A DNA stretch of 64,000 nt from an uncultured Rhodobacterales bacterium (GTDB lineage: Bacteria; Pseudomonadota; Alphaproteobacteria; Rhodobacterales; Rhodobacteraceae): positions 62,001 to 126,000 of the forward strand of contig CAIQOV010000049.1 in assembly GCA_903873585.1 (NCBI GenBank), written 5' to 3'. The notes beneath the pieces were generated by a model. It did not search any database. It worked only from the letters and a program-made list of their open reading frames with translations, and was not told where the DNA came from. Positions 1 through 10,027 of the stretch are shown here, one piece after another. Position numbers and translations under genes: made by a program. How positions within the stretch are numbered: position 1 is the first letter of the stretch; each line of letters begins with the position of its first letter.

Positions 1-852
1 CAGCAGCGCGAGGCGGAAGAGAACCTGCGCCTGCTGTATGTGGCACTTACCCGCGCGCGGTGTTGGTTGATTGTGGCGGGGCATGGCAAGGCGTCGAAAG
101 ACGGCGCTTGGCATAAGATTGTGTCTGAAGGCATGGCGCGTCTGGAAACCACGCCTGTTGCGGGTGGCCTGCGCCACCAATCGGGCACTTGGCCCGATGC
201 CAGCCTGCGAGCGCAAGCGCTGGCCGCACCAGACGCAGCGCCCGAAGACTGGATGTTCCTGCAAACCGAACACCCCGCCAAGGCGAATGCGGTGCTTTCG
301 CCGTCTGACCTAGGCGGTGCTAAAGCGCTGGCAGGGGCCTTGGGCGTGGACACCGAAGCCGCCAAAGCGCGCGGTACAGCGCTGCATCTGTTGCTGCAAC
401 ACCTGCCCGACCATCCGCCCGCCCATTGGCCGCAGGTGGCAGCAGGCCTGTTGGGTGACGGCTTCCCCGACCTTTACGACCAAGCCAAAGCCCTTCTAAC
501 CGCCCCAGCTTTGCAACATATCTTCACAACCGGCCTGTCCGAGGTTGCCCTAACCGCCCCTTGGGGCGACCAACGCCTGTTGGGCACGATTGACCGTTTG
601 ATCGTGCACCCCGACCATGTGCTGGCGGTCGACTTCAAAAGCAACCGCACCGTGCCCGCCACGCCGCAAGCCGTGCCCGAAGGCATTCTGCGCCAGATGG
701 GGGCTTATCAGGCGATGCTGGAACAGCTTTACACCCGCCCCATCCACCTTGCGATCTTGTGGACCGAAACTGGCAGCCTGATGTCGCTTGACCCCGATAT
801 CCTGCGCACAGCTTTAGGGCGTGCCACGACCAATGGTGTCGCCAACCCTTGA
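1..852 (+). CDS. addA: Double-strand break repair helicase AddA, C-terminal part (5' truncated by window)
   Basis: Open frame from base 1 (QQREAEENLRLLYVALTRAR, UvrD/AddA helicase motif) continuing through a RecB-like nuclease region (VLAVDFKSNRTVP, GAYQAML). Confidence 0.88.
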   Translation, partial: QQREAEENLRLLYVALTRARCWLIVAGHGKASKDGAWHKIVSEGMARLETTPVAGGLRHQSGTWPDASLRAQALAAPDAAPEDWMFLQTEHPAKANAVLSPSDLGGAKALAGALGVDTEAAKARGTALHLLLQHLPDHPPAHWPQVAAGLLGDGFPDLYDQAKALLTAPALQHIFTTGLSEVALTAPWGDQRLLGTIDRLIVHPDHVLAVDFKSNRTVPATPQAVPEGILRQMGAYQAMLEQLYTRPIHLAILWTETGSLMSLDPDILRTALGRATTNGVANP

Positions 853-906
853 CGCAGAGGCTTGGGCTTCATAAGTTCCTAATCTGAAATCCCTAGGAGA
901 TATATC

Positions 907-1233
907 ATGGGCGCCGCAACCGTTGCCGTGACCGATTCCACCTTTAACAAAGAAGTGCGCCAATCCGCGATCCCCGTCGTCGTCGACTTCTGGGCCGAAT
1001 GGTGCGGACCCTGCCGCCAGATTGGCCCAGCTTTGGAAGAACTGGCGCTGGAATACGGCGGCAAGATCAAGATCGTCAAAGTGAACGTCGATGAAAACCC
1101 CGAAAGCCCCGCCGCTTTGGGCGTGCGCGGCATCCCGTCGCTGTTCTTGTTCAAAGACGGTCAGGTTGTGTCGAACAAAGTCGGCGCAGCGCCTAAGGCC
1201 GCTTTGGCCAACTGGATCAATTCGTCGATCTAA
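907..1233 (+). CDS. trxA: Thioredoxin
   Basis: [19 protein letters not shown] active site, typical 108-aa thioredoxin. Confidence 0.96.
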   Translation: MGAATVAVTDSTFNKEVRQSAIPVVVDFWAEWCGPCRQIGPALEELALEYGGKIKIVKVNVDENPESPAALGVRGIPSLFLFKDGQVVSNKVGAAPKAALANWINSSI

Positions 1234-1255
1234 TCGACCCCACACCCTCACAAAC

Positions 1256-1277
1256 GGGCGCCTTCGGGCGCCCTTTT
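1256..1277 (+). terminator. Rho-independent terminator after trxA
   Basis: GGGCGCC-TTCG-GGCGCCC stem-loop followed by TTTT. Confidence 0.85.
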
Positions 1278-1294
1278 CGTTTTCACCGAGGTGT

Positions 1295-1335
1295 AAATAC
1301 TCCACGGGGGGTCTGGGGGGTGTGAAACCCCCCAG
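1295..1335. repeat. Intergenic G/C-tract hairpin element (copy A)
   Basis: AAATACTCCACGGGGGGTCTGGGGGGTGTGAAACCCCCCAG; 8-bp stem CTGGGGGG/CCCCCCAG with TGTGAAA loop; related to the element at 22489-22562. Confidence 0.7.
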
Positions 1336-1353
1336 CCGAGGCCGCTGCGCGGT

Positions 1354-1977
1354 TTACTTGCGGCGCAGGTAAACGTAATAGGCCCCGCCGCCGCCGTGTT
1401 TTAGATGGGATTCCGTCACTTGCAGCACGGCGGGGCCAAGCGGGGCCATGCGCAGCCAGTGGGGCACTTGGTGGCGCAGAACGCCGGTGCGGGTGGGGAT
1501 GGGGCCGTGATCGGCGGCGGGTTTGCCTTTGCCGGTGATCACCAGCACCAGCCGCAATCCGGCGGTTTGGGCGTTCAGGATAAAGCGGATCAGTTCGGGA
1601 TGCGCCTCGGCCATGGTAAGGCCGTGCAAGTCAATACGGGCTTCAGGCTCTAGCTTGCCGCGCGTCATTTTGGCGTGTTTGCGCGCATCCATTTGCAGGG
1701 GGGCTTGGGCCAACGCCTCGGCTGGCGTGGGAGCAATGTGGGCGGCTGATCGCAGCGGGCGGGCCTTTTCGCCCAAGCGAAAGGCGGTGAAGTGCGGCTT
1801 GGGCTGCGCGATAGGATCGGCGTGGCCCATCACGGGGGCCGCGACCGTTTCAACCACGGGCAGCGGTTTGGCTTTGCGCAAACGTGCCAAGGCCGCTTCG
1901 GACAACGGGCGGATGGTGCGCGCCACGTCGTGCCAAAGCTGCTCTTCTTCCGGTTTCAGGGTGCGTCGGCGCGACAT
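1354..1977 (-). CDS. Smr/MutS2 C-terminal domain protein
   Basis: RIDLHGLTMAEAHPELIRFI...LVITGKGKP, characteristic Smr domain. Confidence 0.9.
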   Translation of the reverse strand: MSRRRTLKPEEEQLWHDVARTIRPLSEAALARLRKAKPLPVVETVAAPVMGHADPIAQPKPHFTAFRLGEKARPLRSAAHIAPTPAEALAQAPLQMDARKHAKMTRGKLEPEARIDLHGLTMAEAHPELIRFILNAQTAGLRLVLVITGKGKPAADHGPIPTRTGVLRHQVPHWLRMAPLGPAVLQVTESHLKHGGGGAYYVYLRRK

Positions 1978-1989
1978 GGGTGTTCAGGC

Positions 1990-2637
1990 TTAGTCGCTGG
2001 TGGCTGTCAGTTGCCAGTTTGGATCACCCGCCCCCATGACGCGCGAAAACGTCCATGTGTCACGCTCGCGCTGAATGGCGGTGGCGTTGCCCTCGATCAC
2101 AGCGCCAGACGCATCCCGCACGGCGCGGATCACTTCGCCGACAAACCGCACCGAGATTTCGGCCCGCTTGGTGGTTTTGTCAAACTCTGCCACGGCCAGC
2201 GTCATTTCGCGCAGACCCACGAAGCTTGACGTCACCGTCAGCCCGCGCGCGGTGCGGTCGGCCACGGCGGCGTCAAAGCTTTGCTCGACCTCGTCGCCCA
2301 CAAAGGGGCGGATGCGGTCGATCTCGCCTTTGTCGAACGCCATCAAGATCATCTCATAAGCGCCGCGCGCGCCTTTGAGGAACTCTGTCACCGAAAAGGC
2401 CGGTTCAGTCCCCTTCATCGCCGCGAGGGCAGAGCGTGACGCTTCATCGCCCACGTTGTTGATGATATCATCATCGAGCGATCCTTCGATCACCTCTAGC
2501 TTGGCCCCCGATTTGGCCGTGGGGGCAGCGGCGGTGGGTTCATACCCATCGCGCGTGCCCAAGACAGAGCGCAGTTTCAGGATCAGGAAAATCGCGATCC
2601 CGGCGAGGACGATAAGCTGGATCGGTACAGAGCTCAT
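1990..2637 (-). CDS. Tim44/TimA-domain membrane-anchored protein
   Basis: N-terminal TM (MSSVPIQLIVLAGIAIFLILKLRSVLG), Tim44-like FLKGARGAYEMILMAFDKGEIDRIRPFV; start chosen at internal ATG. Confidence 0.85.
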   Translation of the reverse strand: MSSVPIQLIVLAGIAIFLILKLRSVLGTRDGYEPTAAAPTAKSGAKLEVIEGSLDDDIINNVGDEASRSALAAMKGTEPAFSVTEFLKGARGAYEMILMAFDKGEIDRIRPFVGDEVEQSFDAAVADRTARGLTVTSSFVGLREMTLAVAEFDKTTKRAEISVRFVGEVIRAVRDASGAVIEGNATAIQRERDTWTFSRVMGAGDPNWQLTATSD

Positions 2638-2742
2638 GGGGAACCTATCTGAAGGGTGGCTGTCGGGCGTCTTCAAGCTTATGTAAGGGCTGGGTGGGCC
2701 CAAGTCCACCTGTGGGGCCGCAAGAATTAAGGGGCTGCGAAA

Positions 2743-3210
2743 ATGCGCTTGGTTTGGCTGCTTTTGGCTTGGACGATGGTTGAAATCGGGCTGTTTGCCG
2801 CCATTGGTGGGCAAATTGGCGTGCTGGCGACGTGGGCTGTCGTCTTGGGCAGCGCTGCGGGGGGCATTTGGTTGATCCGCTGGCAAAAGCGCGGGCTTGG
2901 CGGCGATGTGTTTGGCGACCTGCGCTCACTTCGGGCGGGGGTGAATACGGCGGCGCATTCGGCTTTGATCGTACTGGCGGGGGTGTTGCTGATTTTGCCG
3001 GGCTTTCTGACCGATGTTTTGGGGTTGGTTTTGCTGATCCCCTGGGTGCAAAACTGGATCATCGCCGACCTGTCGCGCCGCGCCACATCAGCCGCCGTGA
3101 ATGGCACGATGAGTGCGATGCGCCATAGGCACCGCGCTGCGCCCGATGATGTGATTGACGCGCAAGGTATCGACGTGACCCCGCCAGACGACCACCCCCG
3201 CCAGCCTTAA
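2743..3210 (+). CDS. fxsA: FxsA family membrane protein
   Basis: Small polytopic protein with GVLLILPGFLTDVLGLVLLIP motif. Confidence 0.88.
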   Translation: MRLVWLLLAWTMVEIGLFAAIGGQIGVLATWAVVLGSAAGGIWLIRWQKRGLGGDVFGDLRSLRAGVNTAAHSALIVLAGVLLILPGFLTDVLGLVLLIPWVQNWIIADLSRRATSAAVNGTMSAMRHRHRAAPDDVIDAQGIDVTPPDDHPRQP

Positions 3211-3286
3211 GGCCCACCCGTCTTAAGGATGGACCAAGCCCTGCGGCCCTGCTAGGAACGCTGTGACCAAATCGCAGGGGCTTATT

Positions 3287-3787
3287 ATGGCGGACGAGAA
3301 CGAGACGGAAAACGGGGCAGCGCCTCAGGTAAAGATGCAAGCGCTGGCGCAGTATATTCGCGACCTGTCGTTTGAAAATGTGGTGGCCCAAAAGGGCATC
3401 AGCAGCAACGATGTGCAGCCCGATATTCAGGTGGGCGTGAACCTTGATGCACGCCAGCGCGCGCAGGCCAACACCTATGACGTGATTGCCAAGTTCAAAA
3501 TCACCTCGACCAACAAAGCCAATGGCGAAACCCTGTTCTTGCTAGAACTGGAATATGGCGGCGTGTTCTTTGTGGAAGGCGTTCCGGCAGAGCAACTGCA
3601 CCCGTTCTTGCTGATCGAATGCCCGCGCCTGTTGTTCCCCTTCGTGCGCCGGATCATTTCGGATGTGACGCAAGACGGCGGCTTTCCTGCGCTGAACATC
3701 GACAACGTCGATTTCTTGGCGCTGTATCGCAGCGAAATGGCGCGCCGTGCGCAATTGGCAGCGGCAACGCCCGTGGCTTCGGCTTAA
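3287..3787 (+). CDS. secB: Protein-export chaperone SecB
   Basis: [15 protein letters not shown]...[36 protein letters not shown]-type sequence. Confidence 0.95.
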   Translation: [166 protein letters not shown]

Positions 3788-4479
3788 GAGCGTTTCAACC
3801 AAACCGCAGCGTCGCCCATCTTGGCCAAAAAGGCCTGATGGGCGGCCTGTTCTTCTTCGGTCAGGCGCGGTGCCAGCGGGCTAGGACGCGCCTTTGCGCG
3901 GCCCGCTTGGGTGGCGCGTTGGTGCGCGGCGGTTTGGGCCGCAGCGGTGGCCAGCACAAAATCGGGCTGACGGCCGCCGATCAGTTCCAGATACACCTCT
4001 GCCAGCAATTCACAATCTAACAGCGCGCCGTGCTTTTCGCGGGCCGAATTGTCGATGCCAAAGCGGCGGCACAATGCGTCAAGTGACGCAGGCGCGCCGG
4101 GAAACTTGCGCCGCGCCATCGCCACGGTATCAAGCGATTGCGACATGGGCAGGCCAGGGTGGCCAAGGGCTGTCAGTTCGGCGTTCAGAAACTTCATATC
4201 AAAGGCGGCGTTGTGGATGACCAAGGTCGCCTCACCCACAAATTCGATAAAGTCGCGGGCAATGGATTTGAACACCGGTTTGTCGCGCAGAAAATCGTCG
4301 CCGAGGCCATGCACCTCGAACGCTTCTTTGGGCATGGCGCGTTCGGGGTTGATGTATTGATGATAAACGCGCCCCGTGGGCATTTTGTTGAGCAGTTCTA
4401 TCGCGCCGATTTCAACGATGCGGTGGCCTTCGGAAGGTTCAAAGCCGGTGGTTTCAGTATCAAGAACGATTTCACGCAT
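3784..4479 (-). CDS. dnaQ: DNA polymerase III epsilon subunit
   Basis: REIVLDTETTGFEPSEGHRIVEIGAIEL exonuclease motif I. Confidence 0.95.
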   Translation of the reverse strand: MREIVLDTETTGFEPSEGHRIVEIGAIELLNKMPTGRVYHQYINPERAMPKEAFEVHGLGDDFLRDKPVFKSIARDFIEFVGEATLVIHNAAFDMKFLNAELTALGHPGLPMSQSLDTVAMARRKFPGAPASLDALCRRFGIDNSAREKHGALLDCELLAEVYLELIGGRQPDFVLATAAAQTAAHQRATQAGRAKARPSPLAPRLTEEEQAAHQAFLAKMGDAAVWLKRS

Positions 4480-5065
4480 CTTTGGACCGGATATGGGTAA
4501 GCAAGGCCATCACATAGGCGCGGGTTGAAGCCACGTCGAGCGTTTCGACGATATGGGTGGCGCGGGCGCGCTTTTGGGCATCGGGCATTTGGCGCTGCAA
4601 AATCAGGTCGAACTGCGCTTGGGTCATGCCTTGACGCGACAGAACGCGGGCGCGCTGCACATCGGGCGGGGCGGTGACCAGAAGGGTCGCGTCCATTTCA
4701 GCATCGGTGCCTTTTTCGAACAGCAGGGGAATGTCGAACAGGGCGATGTCGGCGTTGATGTCGGCCAGAAACTGGGCGCGGTCGGCGGCGACAAGGGGGT
4801 GCACCACGGCCTCGATCTGGGGCAGGGCACTTGGGTCTTGCGCTATCCAAGTTTTCAGCGCCCCACGGTGAATTGCGCCTTGCGATAGGGCTTGCGGGCA
4901 AAGGGCGGCGATGGGGGCAACGGCTGCCCCGCCTTTGGCGTAAAGCCGATGCACGGCAGCGTCGGCATCCCAAACGGGAATGCCTTCAGCCGCAAACATC
5001 GCGGCGGTGGTGGATTTGCCCATGCCGATGGACCCTGTCAGCCCAAGGCGGAAAGGGGTGGTCAT
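4472..5065 (-). CDS. coaE: Dephospho-CoA kinase
   Basis: FRLGLTGSIGMGKSTTAAMFAAEGIPVWDADAAVH P-loop. Confidence 0.95.
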   Translation of the reverse strand: MTTPFRLGLTGSIGMGKSTTAAMFAAEGIPVWDADAAVHRLYAKGGAAVAPIAALCPQALSQGAIHRGALKTWIAQDPSALPQIEAVVHPLVAADRAQFLADINADIALFDIPLLFEKGTDAEMDATLLVTAPPDVQRARVLSRQGMTQAQFDLILQRQMPDAQKRARATHIVETLDVASTRAYVMALLTHIRSKDA

Positions 5066-5901
5066 TGGCCTAACACGGCGCTTCGGGTGGCATCATCGAC
5101 CTGCGGGCGTTGGCCAAACCAGCGTTCAAACCCTGGCGCGCCTTGGTGCAGCAGCATTCCCAGACCGTCGACGATATGAGCCCCACGGCTTTGCGCCTCG
5201 GTCAAGAAGGGGGTCATAAGGGGGGTGTAGACCAGATCGGTGGCGACTGCGCCTGCTTCCAATTGATCCAACGGCAGGCGCAGGTCGGGCTTACCCGTCA
5301 TGCCCAAAGAGGTGGCGTTGATGACAAGGGCAGCGCCGGCCAACATATCGCCGGCGTGCGACCAATCGTAAATGACAAGGCGACCGCCAAAATCGCGTTT
5401 CAGCACCTCGGTCCGAAGGCGGGTGCGGTTGGCGATGCGGATTTCGGGGATGCCAGCCTCTATCAAGGCGGCGATAACCGCGCGGGCAGCACCCCCCGCG
5501 CCGAACAGCGCCGCGGGGCCTGTCGCCGCTTGCCAGTGCGCAGCGAGCTGGCGCAGGTTGGCCATAAAGCCAACGCCGTCGGTGTTATCGGCGTGAATCT
5601 TGCCATCAGCGCGAAAAATCAGGGTGTTGGCGGCCCCGATCAAAGCGGCGCGGTCGGTGACGACATCGGCCAGTTTCAGCACCGCCTCTTTATGCGGAAT
5701 CGTCACGTTCACCCCGACAAAGCCCAGCTTGGGCAGCATGGCCAAGGCCTGTGGCAGATCGGCGGCAGAGACATCCATCGGGATGTAATGCCCTTTGATG
5801 CCATAGCGTGCCAACCAATGGCCATGCAGCAGCGGCGACCGGCTGTGCGCGATGGGGTGGCCGATCACACCGGCAAGGGGAATGCGGGGCAGCTCTGTCA
5901 T
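5062..5901 (-). CDS. aroE: Shikimate dehydrogenase
   Basis: [24 protein letters not shown]...[10 protein letters not shown]; start set at MTELPRIPL. Confidence 0.94.
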   Translation of the reverse strand: MTELPRIPLAGVIGHPIAHSRSPLLHGHWLARYGIKGHYIPMDVSAADLPQALAMLPKLGFVGVNVTIPHKEAVLKLADVVTDRAALIGAANTLIFRADGKIHADNTDGVGFMANLRQLAAHWQAATGPAALFGAGGAARAVIAALIEAGIPEIRIANRTRLRTEVLKRDFGGRLVIYDWSHAGDMLAGAALVINATSLGMTGKPDLRLPLDQLEAGAVATDLVYTPLMTPFLTEAQSRGAHIVDGLGMLLHQGAPGFERWFGQRPQVDDATRSAVLGQ

Positions 5902-6494
5902 GCGGGGATGAAACCTCGAAGCGAGAGATAGGAAAGAAGGGGCAAAAGCGGCAGGCCTAGGATGGTAAAGTAGTCGCCTTCGATGGCAGAGAAAAGCCTG
6001 ATCCCTTCGGCTTCTAATTGATAGCCGCCAACGGAATGCTGAAGGGCGGGCCAAGTGCGGTCAAGGTAGGCGTCAAGATAGGCGTCAGAGGCTTGGCGCA
6101 TGGTAAGGCGCGCCACACCAACATGCCGCCAAATGGGCTGGCCTTCGTGATATAGAACGGCGGCTGACAGCAATTGGTGGGTGTGACCCGACAGGTCAAC
6201 CAATTGTTGGCGTGCTTCGGCGCGGCTGGTGGGCTTAGAGAACAAGCGCGCGCCAAGGGCCAAGATCTGGTCGCACCCCAAGACCAAAGCCTGCGGATGG
6301 CGCTGTCCGAGTTTCAACGCCTTCGCCTCGGCCAGAGCGTCGGCGATATCGCGGGGGGTGGCGTCTTCGGCTTGCAGGGCAGCGCGCAGGGCGTCTTCAT
6401 CTATGCGGGCAGGGTGGGCCTGCACCGGAACACCCGCGTTTTGCAACAAGGTTAGGCGGATGGTGGACTGTGAGGCCAAAAGCAGCGGGGTCAT
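5898..6494 (-). CDS. maf: Maf/YhdE family nucleotide pyrophosphatase
   Basis: [19 protein letters not shown]...[16 protein letters not shown]; internal start MTPLLLASQ. Confidence 0.9.
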   Translation of the reverse strand: MTPLLLASQSTIRLTLLQNAGVPVQAHPARIDEDALRAALQAEDATPRDIADALAEAKALKLGQRHPQALVLGCDQILALGARLFSKPTSRAEARQQLVDLSGHTHQLLSAAVLYHEGQPIWRHVGVARLTMRQASDAYLDAYLDRTWPALQHSVGGYQLEAEGIRLFSAIEGDYFTILGLPLLPLLSYLSLRGFIPA

Positions 6495-6890
6495 GCGGTT
6501 TACCTTGGGGATGTGTCTGTGGACAATGCGGGTTTGTTCTAAGGGTGAAAAGGGGGTGAAGTGGGAAGGGGGCAAAGTTCTGGTTGCGCGGGGCAAGAAC
6601 GAAAGCAGACTTTCCACAGGTGGACAACGCATTTGAGCGGCTGTGTAAAAGAGCGCGAGCTGAGTTATCCACAGGGTGAGAATGATGGGATTTGAAAATA
6701 TCAAGTGTCTGAATCTGCTGCGCTATTTGCAGATTTCACGCAAATTCGTCCACAGAACAAAATGACATTCTCCACAGACTTTGACCTGTGGACAACTTGG
6801 CGGAGGAAAGCCACAATCCAGATACCCACGGGGCCTATTACATCATCAACTCTTTCTCTATCTTTATTATTAGATAGTAGGGGAACACAC
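6495..6890. other. oriC: Probable chromosomal replication origin (oriC)
   Basis: Intergenic maf/hemJ region with perfect DnaA box TTATCCACA (6665-6673) and near matches TGTGGACAA (6518-6526, 6787-6795), TTTCCACAG (6611), GGTGGACAA (6619-6627), TCGTCCACA (6746-6754), TTCTCCACA (6768-6776), plus an AT-rich stretch TCTTTATTATTAGATAG; neighbours rho/mnmE/mnmG/rsmG/parAB. Confidence 0.85.
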
Positions 6891-7340
6891 ATGACTGACC
6901 TTTTGGCGCTTTGGTATCCGTGGGTAAAAACGCTGCACGTCATTTCGGTGATCGCGTGGATGGCGGGGCTGTTCTATTTGCCACGGTTGTTCGTTTACCA
7001 TGTGGAACAGGTCGAAAAGGGCACAGCCACCGACGCGATGTTTCAAACGATGGAGCGGCGGTTGTTAAAGGCGATTATGTCGCCTGCGATGATCGCCACG
7101 TGGGTGTTTGGGCTGTGCTTGGTCGTGACACCCGGAATTGTGGATTGGGGCGCTGTGTGGCCTTGGACGAAGGCTGCGTCGGTGCTGGGGATGACGTGGT
7201 TTCACATGTGGCTAGGGATGCGGCGTAAAGATTTTGTGGCGGGCCGAAATGCGGTCAGCGGGCGGCATTACCGTATGATGAACGAAGTGCCGACGCTGCT
7301 GATGGTGGTGATTGTCGCCTCGGTGATCGTGAAATTCTGA
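6891..7340 (+). CDS. hemJ: Protoporphyrinogen oxidase HemJ
   Basis: WVKTLHVISVIAWMAGLFYLPRLFVYH...RRKDFVAGRNAVSGRHYRMMNEVPTLLMVVIV. Confidence 0.93.
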   Translation: MTDLLALWYPWVKTLHVISVIAWMAGLFYLPRLFVYHVEQVEKGTATDAMFQTMERRLLKAIMSPAMIATWVFGLCLVVTPGIVDWGAVWPWTKAASVLGMTWFHMWLGMRRKDFVAGRNAVSGRHYRMMNEVPTLLMVVIVASVIVKF

Positions 7341-7463
7341 AAGGTTGACTTTTGGCGGGGTTGGGCCTAGGTCGGGCGGGCGTGGCCGTCCGGCCGTAAA
7401 CGCATTTCTATGACATCGCTGCACGGCACCCAGGCGCGCCCTTGGTGCTATTGAGGGTTATCC

Positions 7464-8735
7464 ATGACGATTGAACACCTGAATCTTGCCGATCTGAAAG
7501 CAAAGACGCCGGCGGAACTGCTGGCGATGGCCGAAGAATGGGAGATTGAGAACGCGCCTTCGATGCGCAAGGGCGAGATGATGTTCTCGATCTTGAAAGA
7601 GCATGCGGAAGAGGGCTGGGAAATCGGCGGCGACGGCGTTTTGGAAGTGCTGCAAGACGGGTTTGGTTTCTTGCGGTCAACCTCGGCCAACTACCTGCCG
7701 GGACCGGATGATATCTACGTTTCCGCCGACATTCTGCGCCAGTTCAGCCTGCGCACCGGCGATACGATTGAAGGGTTGATGCAAGCGCCCCGTGACGGCG
7801 AGCGCTATTTCAGCATCACGAAAGTGACGCGGATCAACTTTGACGACCCTGAAAAAGCGCGTCACAAGGTGTTGTTTGATAACCTGACGCCGCTTTACCC
7901 CGACGAGCGCCTGAAGATGGAGGTCGAAGACCCTACCATCAAGGATAGGTCGGCGCGAATCATCGACTTGGTGTGCCCGATTGGCAAAGGCCAGCGGGCG
8001 CTGATTGTGGCCCCGCCGCGCACGGGTAAGACGGTTTTGCTGCAAAACATCGCCAATTCCATCGCGACCAACCATCCCGAATGCTACCTGATCGTGCTGC
8101 TGATCGACGAACGGCCCGAAGAAGTGACCGATATGCAGCGCAGCGTGAAGGGGGAAGTGGTGTCTTCGACCTTTGACGAACCCGCATCGCGCCACGTTGC
8201 GGTTGCGGAAATGGTCATCGAAAAGGCCAAGCGCTTGGTGGAACACAAGCGCGATGTGGTGATTTTGCTGGATTCGATCACGCGGTTGGGGCGGGCGTTT
8301 AACACGGTTGTGCCATCGTCGGGCAAGGTTTTGACCGGTGGTGTGGATGCCAATGCATTGCAGCGCCCGAAGCGGTTTTTTGGCGCGGCGCGCAATATTG
8401 AAGAGGGTGGCAGCCTGACGATCATCGCCACGGCGCTGATTGATACCGGCAGCCGAATGGATGAAGTGATTTTTGAAGAATTCAAAGGCACCGGCAACTC
8501 GGAAATCGTGCTGGACCGTAAGGTTGCCGATAAGCGCGTGTTCCCAGCCATCGACATCTTGAAATCGGGCACGCGGAAAGAGGAATTGTTGGTCGAAAAG
8601 ACAGACCTGCAAAAGACTTACGTGCTGCGCCGCATCTTGAACCCGATGGGAACGACCGACGCGATCGAGTTCTTGTTGGGCAAGTTGAAGCAGACCAAGT
8701 CAAACGGCGAATTCTTCGAATCGATGAACTCGTAA
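7464..8735 (+). CDS. rho: Transcription termination factor Rho
   Basis: Full-length Rho: [37 protein letters not shown]. Confidence 0.98.
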   Translation: MTIEHLNLADLKAKTPAELLAMAEEWEIENAPSMRKGEMMFSILKEHAEEGWEIGGDGVLEVLQDGFGFLRSTSANYLPGPDDIYVSADILRQFSLRTGDTIEGLMQAPRDGERYFSITKVTRINFDDPEKARHKVLFDNLTPLYPDERLKMEVEDPTIKDRSARIIDLVCPIGKGQRALIVAPPRTGKTVLLQNIANSIATNHPECYLIVLLIDERPEEVTDMQRSVKGEVVSSTFDEPASRHVAVAEMVIEKAKRLVEHKRDVVILLDSITRLGRAFNTVVPSSGKVLTGGVDANALQRPKRFFGAARNIEEGGSLTIIATALIDTGSRMDEVIFEEFKGTGNSEIVLDRKVADKRVFPAIDILKSGTRKEELLVEKTDLQKTYVLRRILNPMGTTDAIEFLLGKLKQTKSNGEFFESMNS

Positions 8736-8744
8736 GGGGTTGTG

Positions 8745-10025
8745 ATGGGCGACACGATCTTTGCCCTAGCCTCGGCGCGGGGCAAGGCGGGTGTGGCGGT
8801 GATGCGGGTGTCTGGCCCGCAGGCGCATGGTGCCTTGGCGCAGCTATGCGCTGTGCCCGTGGCGCGGCAGGCGGCCTTGCGGCGGTTGGTGTGGCAGGGG
8901 CAAATGTTGGACGAGGCCTTGGTGCTGGTGTTCGACGAAGGTGCCAGCTTTACCGGCGAAAAAAGCGTTGAATTACAAGTGCATGGCAGCTTGGGCGTGA
9001 TAAAGGCGCTGACGCAGGCGCTTGCGCAGATGGGGTTGCGGCAAGCGGAAGCGGGCGAATTCACGCGGCGCGCTTTGGAAAACGGGCGACTGGATCTGGC
9101 GCAGGTGGAAGGCTTGGCGGACCTGATCGACGCCGAGACAGAGGCGCAACGCCGTCAGGCACTGCGGGTTTTGTCGGGCGCCGTAGGTAAGCGTGCAGAG
9201 GGCTGGCGCAAGGATTTGATTCGCGCTGGGGCTTTGGTGGAAGCGACGATTGATTTTGCCGATGAAGATGTGCCCGTTGATGTGACGCCAGAGGTGTTGG
9301 GGTTGATTGACGGGTTGCTGACCGACCTGCGGCGGGAAATCGCTGGCGCGAGCGTGGCAGAGCGGGTGCGCGACGGGTTCGAGGTTGCAATTATTGGCGC
9401 GCCAAATGCTGGAAAATCTACTCTTTTGAATGCGTTAGCAGGACGAGAGGCTGCTATCACTTCGGAAATCGCAGGCACAACGCGCGATGTGATTGAAGTG
9501 CGGATGGATCTGGATGGCTTGGCTGTGACCTTGCTGGACACGGCAGGTTTGCGCGAAACGGCCGATCCGGTGGAACAAATTGGCGTGGCGCGTGCCCTTG
9601 CGCGGGCGGGTACCGCGGATCTGCGGGTGTTTTTGTTGGACCATGACGGCGAAGTGCTGCTGATGACACCAAAGGACGAGGATATCGTGGTGCAGGGCAA
9701 AGCTGATGTGCGCCCACGCAATGGCGCTGTTTCGGGGCGCACGGGGCAGGGGTTGGACCAGTTGGTGGCCCGCATTACGGCGGTTTTGGCGGGAAAAGCG
9801 GCCTCTGCCGGGGTGATGACGCGCGAAAGGCATAAGGTTGCGATGATTCGTGCGGTAGAGGCTATGGAATCAGCGCGAAATCAGGTACAAGGGTTTGGGG
9901 GCGCTGCCGAACTGGTGGCGCTTGATCTGCGGCGTGCGGCGCGGGCCTTGGATATGCTGGTTGGGCGCGTGGATACTGAGAATTTGCTGGACGAAATTTT
10001 CGCCAGCTTTTGCATAGGCAAGTGA
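8745..10025 (+). CDS. mnmE: tRNA modification GTPase MnmE
   Basis: [22 protein letters not shown]...[31 protein letters not shown]...FCIGK C-terminus. Confidence 0.97.
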   Translation: MGDTIFALASARGKAGVAVMRVSGPQAHGALAQLCAVPVARQAALRRLVWQGQMLDEALVLVFDEGASFTGEKSVELQVHGSLGVIKALTQALAQMGLRQAEAGEFTRRALENGRLDLAQVEGLADLIDAETEAQRRQALRVLSGAVGKRAEGWRKDLIRAGALVEATIDFADEDVPVDVTPEVLGLIDGLLTDLRREIAGASVAERVRDGFEVAIIGAPNAGKSTLLNALAGREAAITSEIAGTTRDVIEVRMDLDGLAVTLLDTAGLRETADPVEQIGVARALARAGTADLRVFLLDHDGEVLLMTPKDEDIVVQGKADVRPRNGAVSGRTGQGLDQLVARITAVLAGKAASAGVMTRERHKVAMIRAVEAMESARNQVQGFGGAAELVALDLRRAARALDMLVGRVDTENLLDEIFASFCIGK

Positions 10026-10027
10026 GG

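Noticed and set aside
7677-8612. 311-aa minus-strand ORF opposite rho
   Set aside because: Antisense shadow ORF of a high-GC conserved gene; no recognisable protein features
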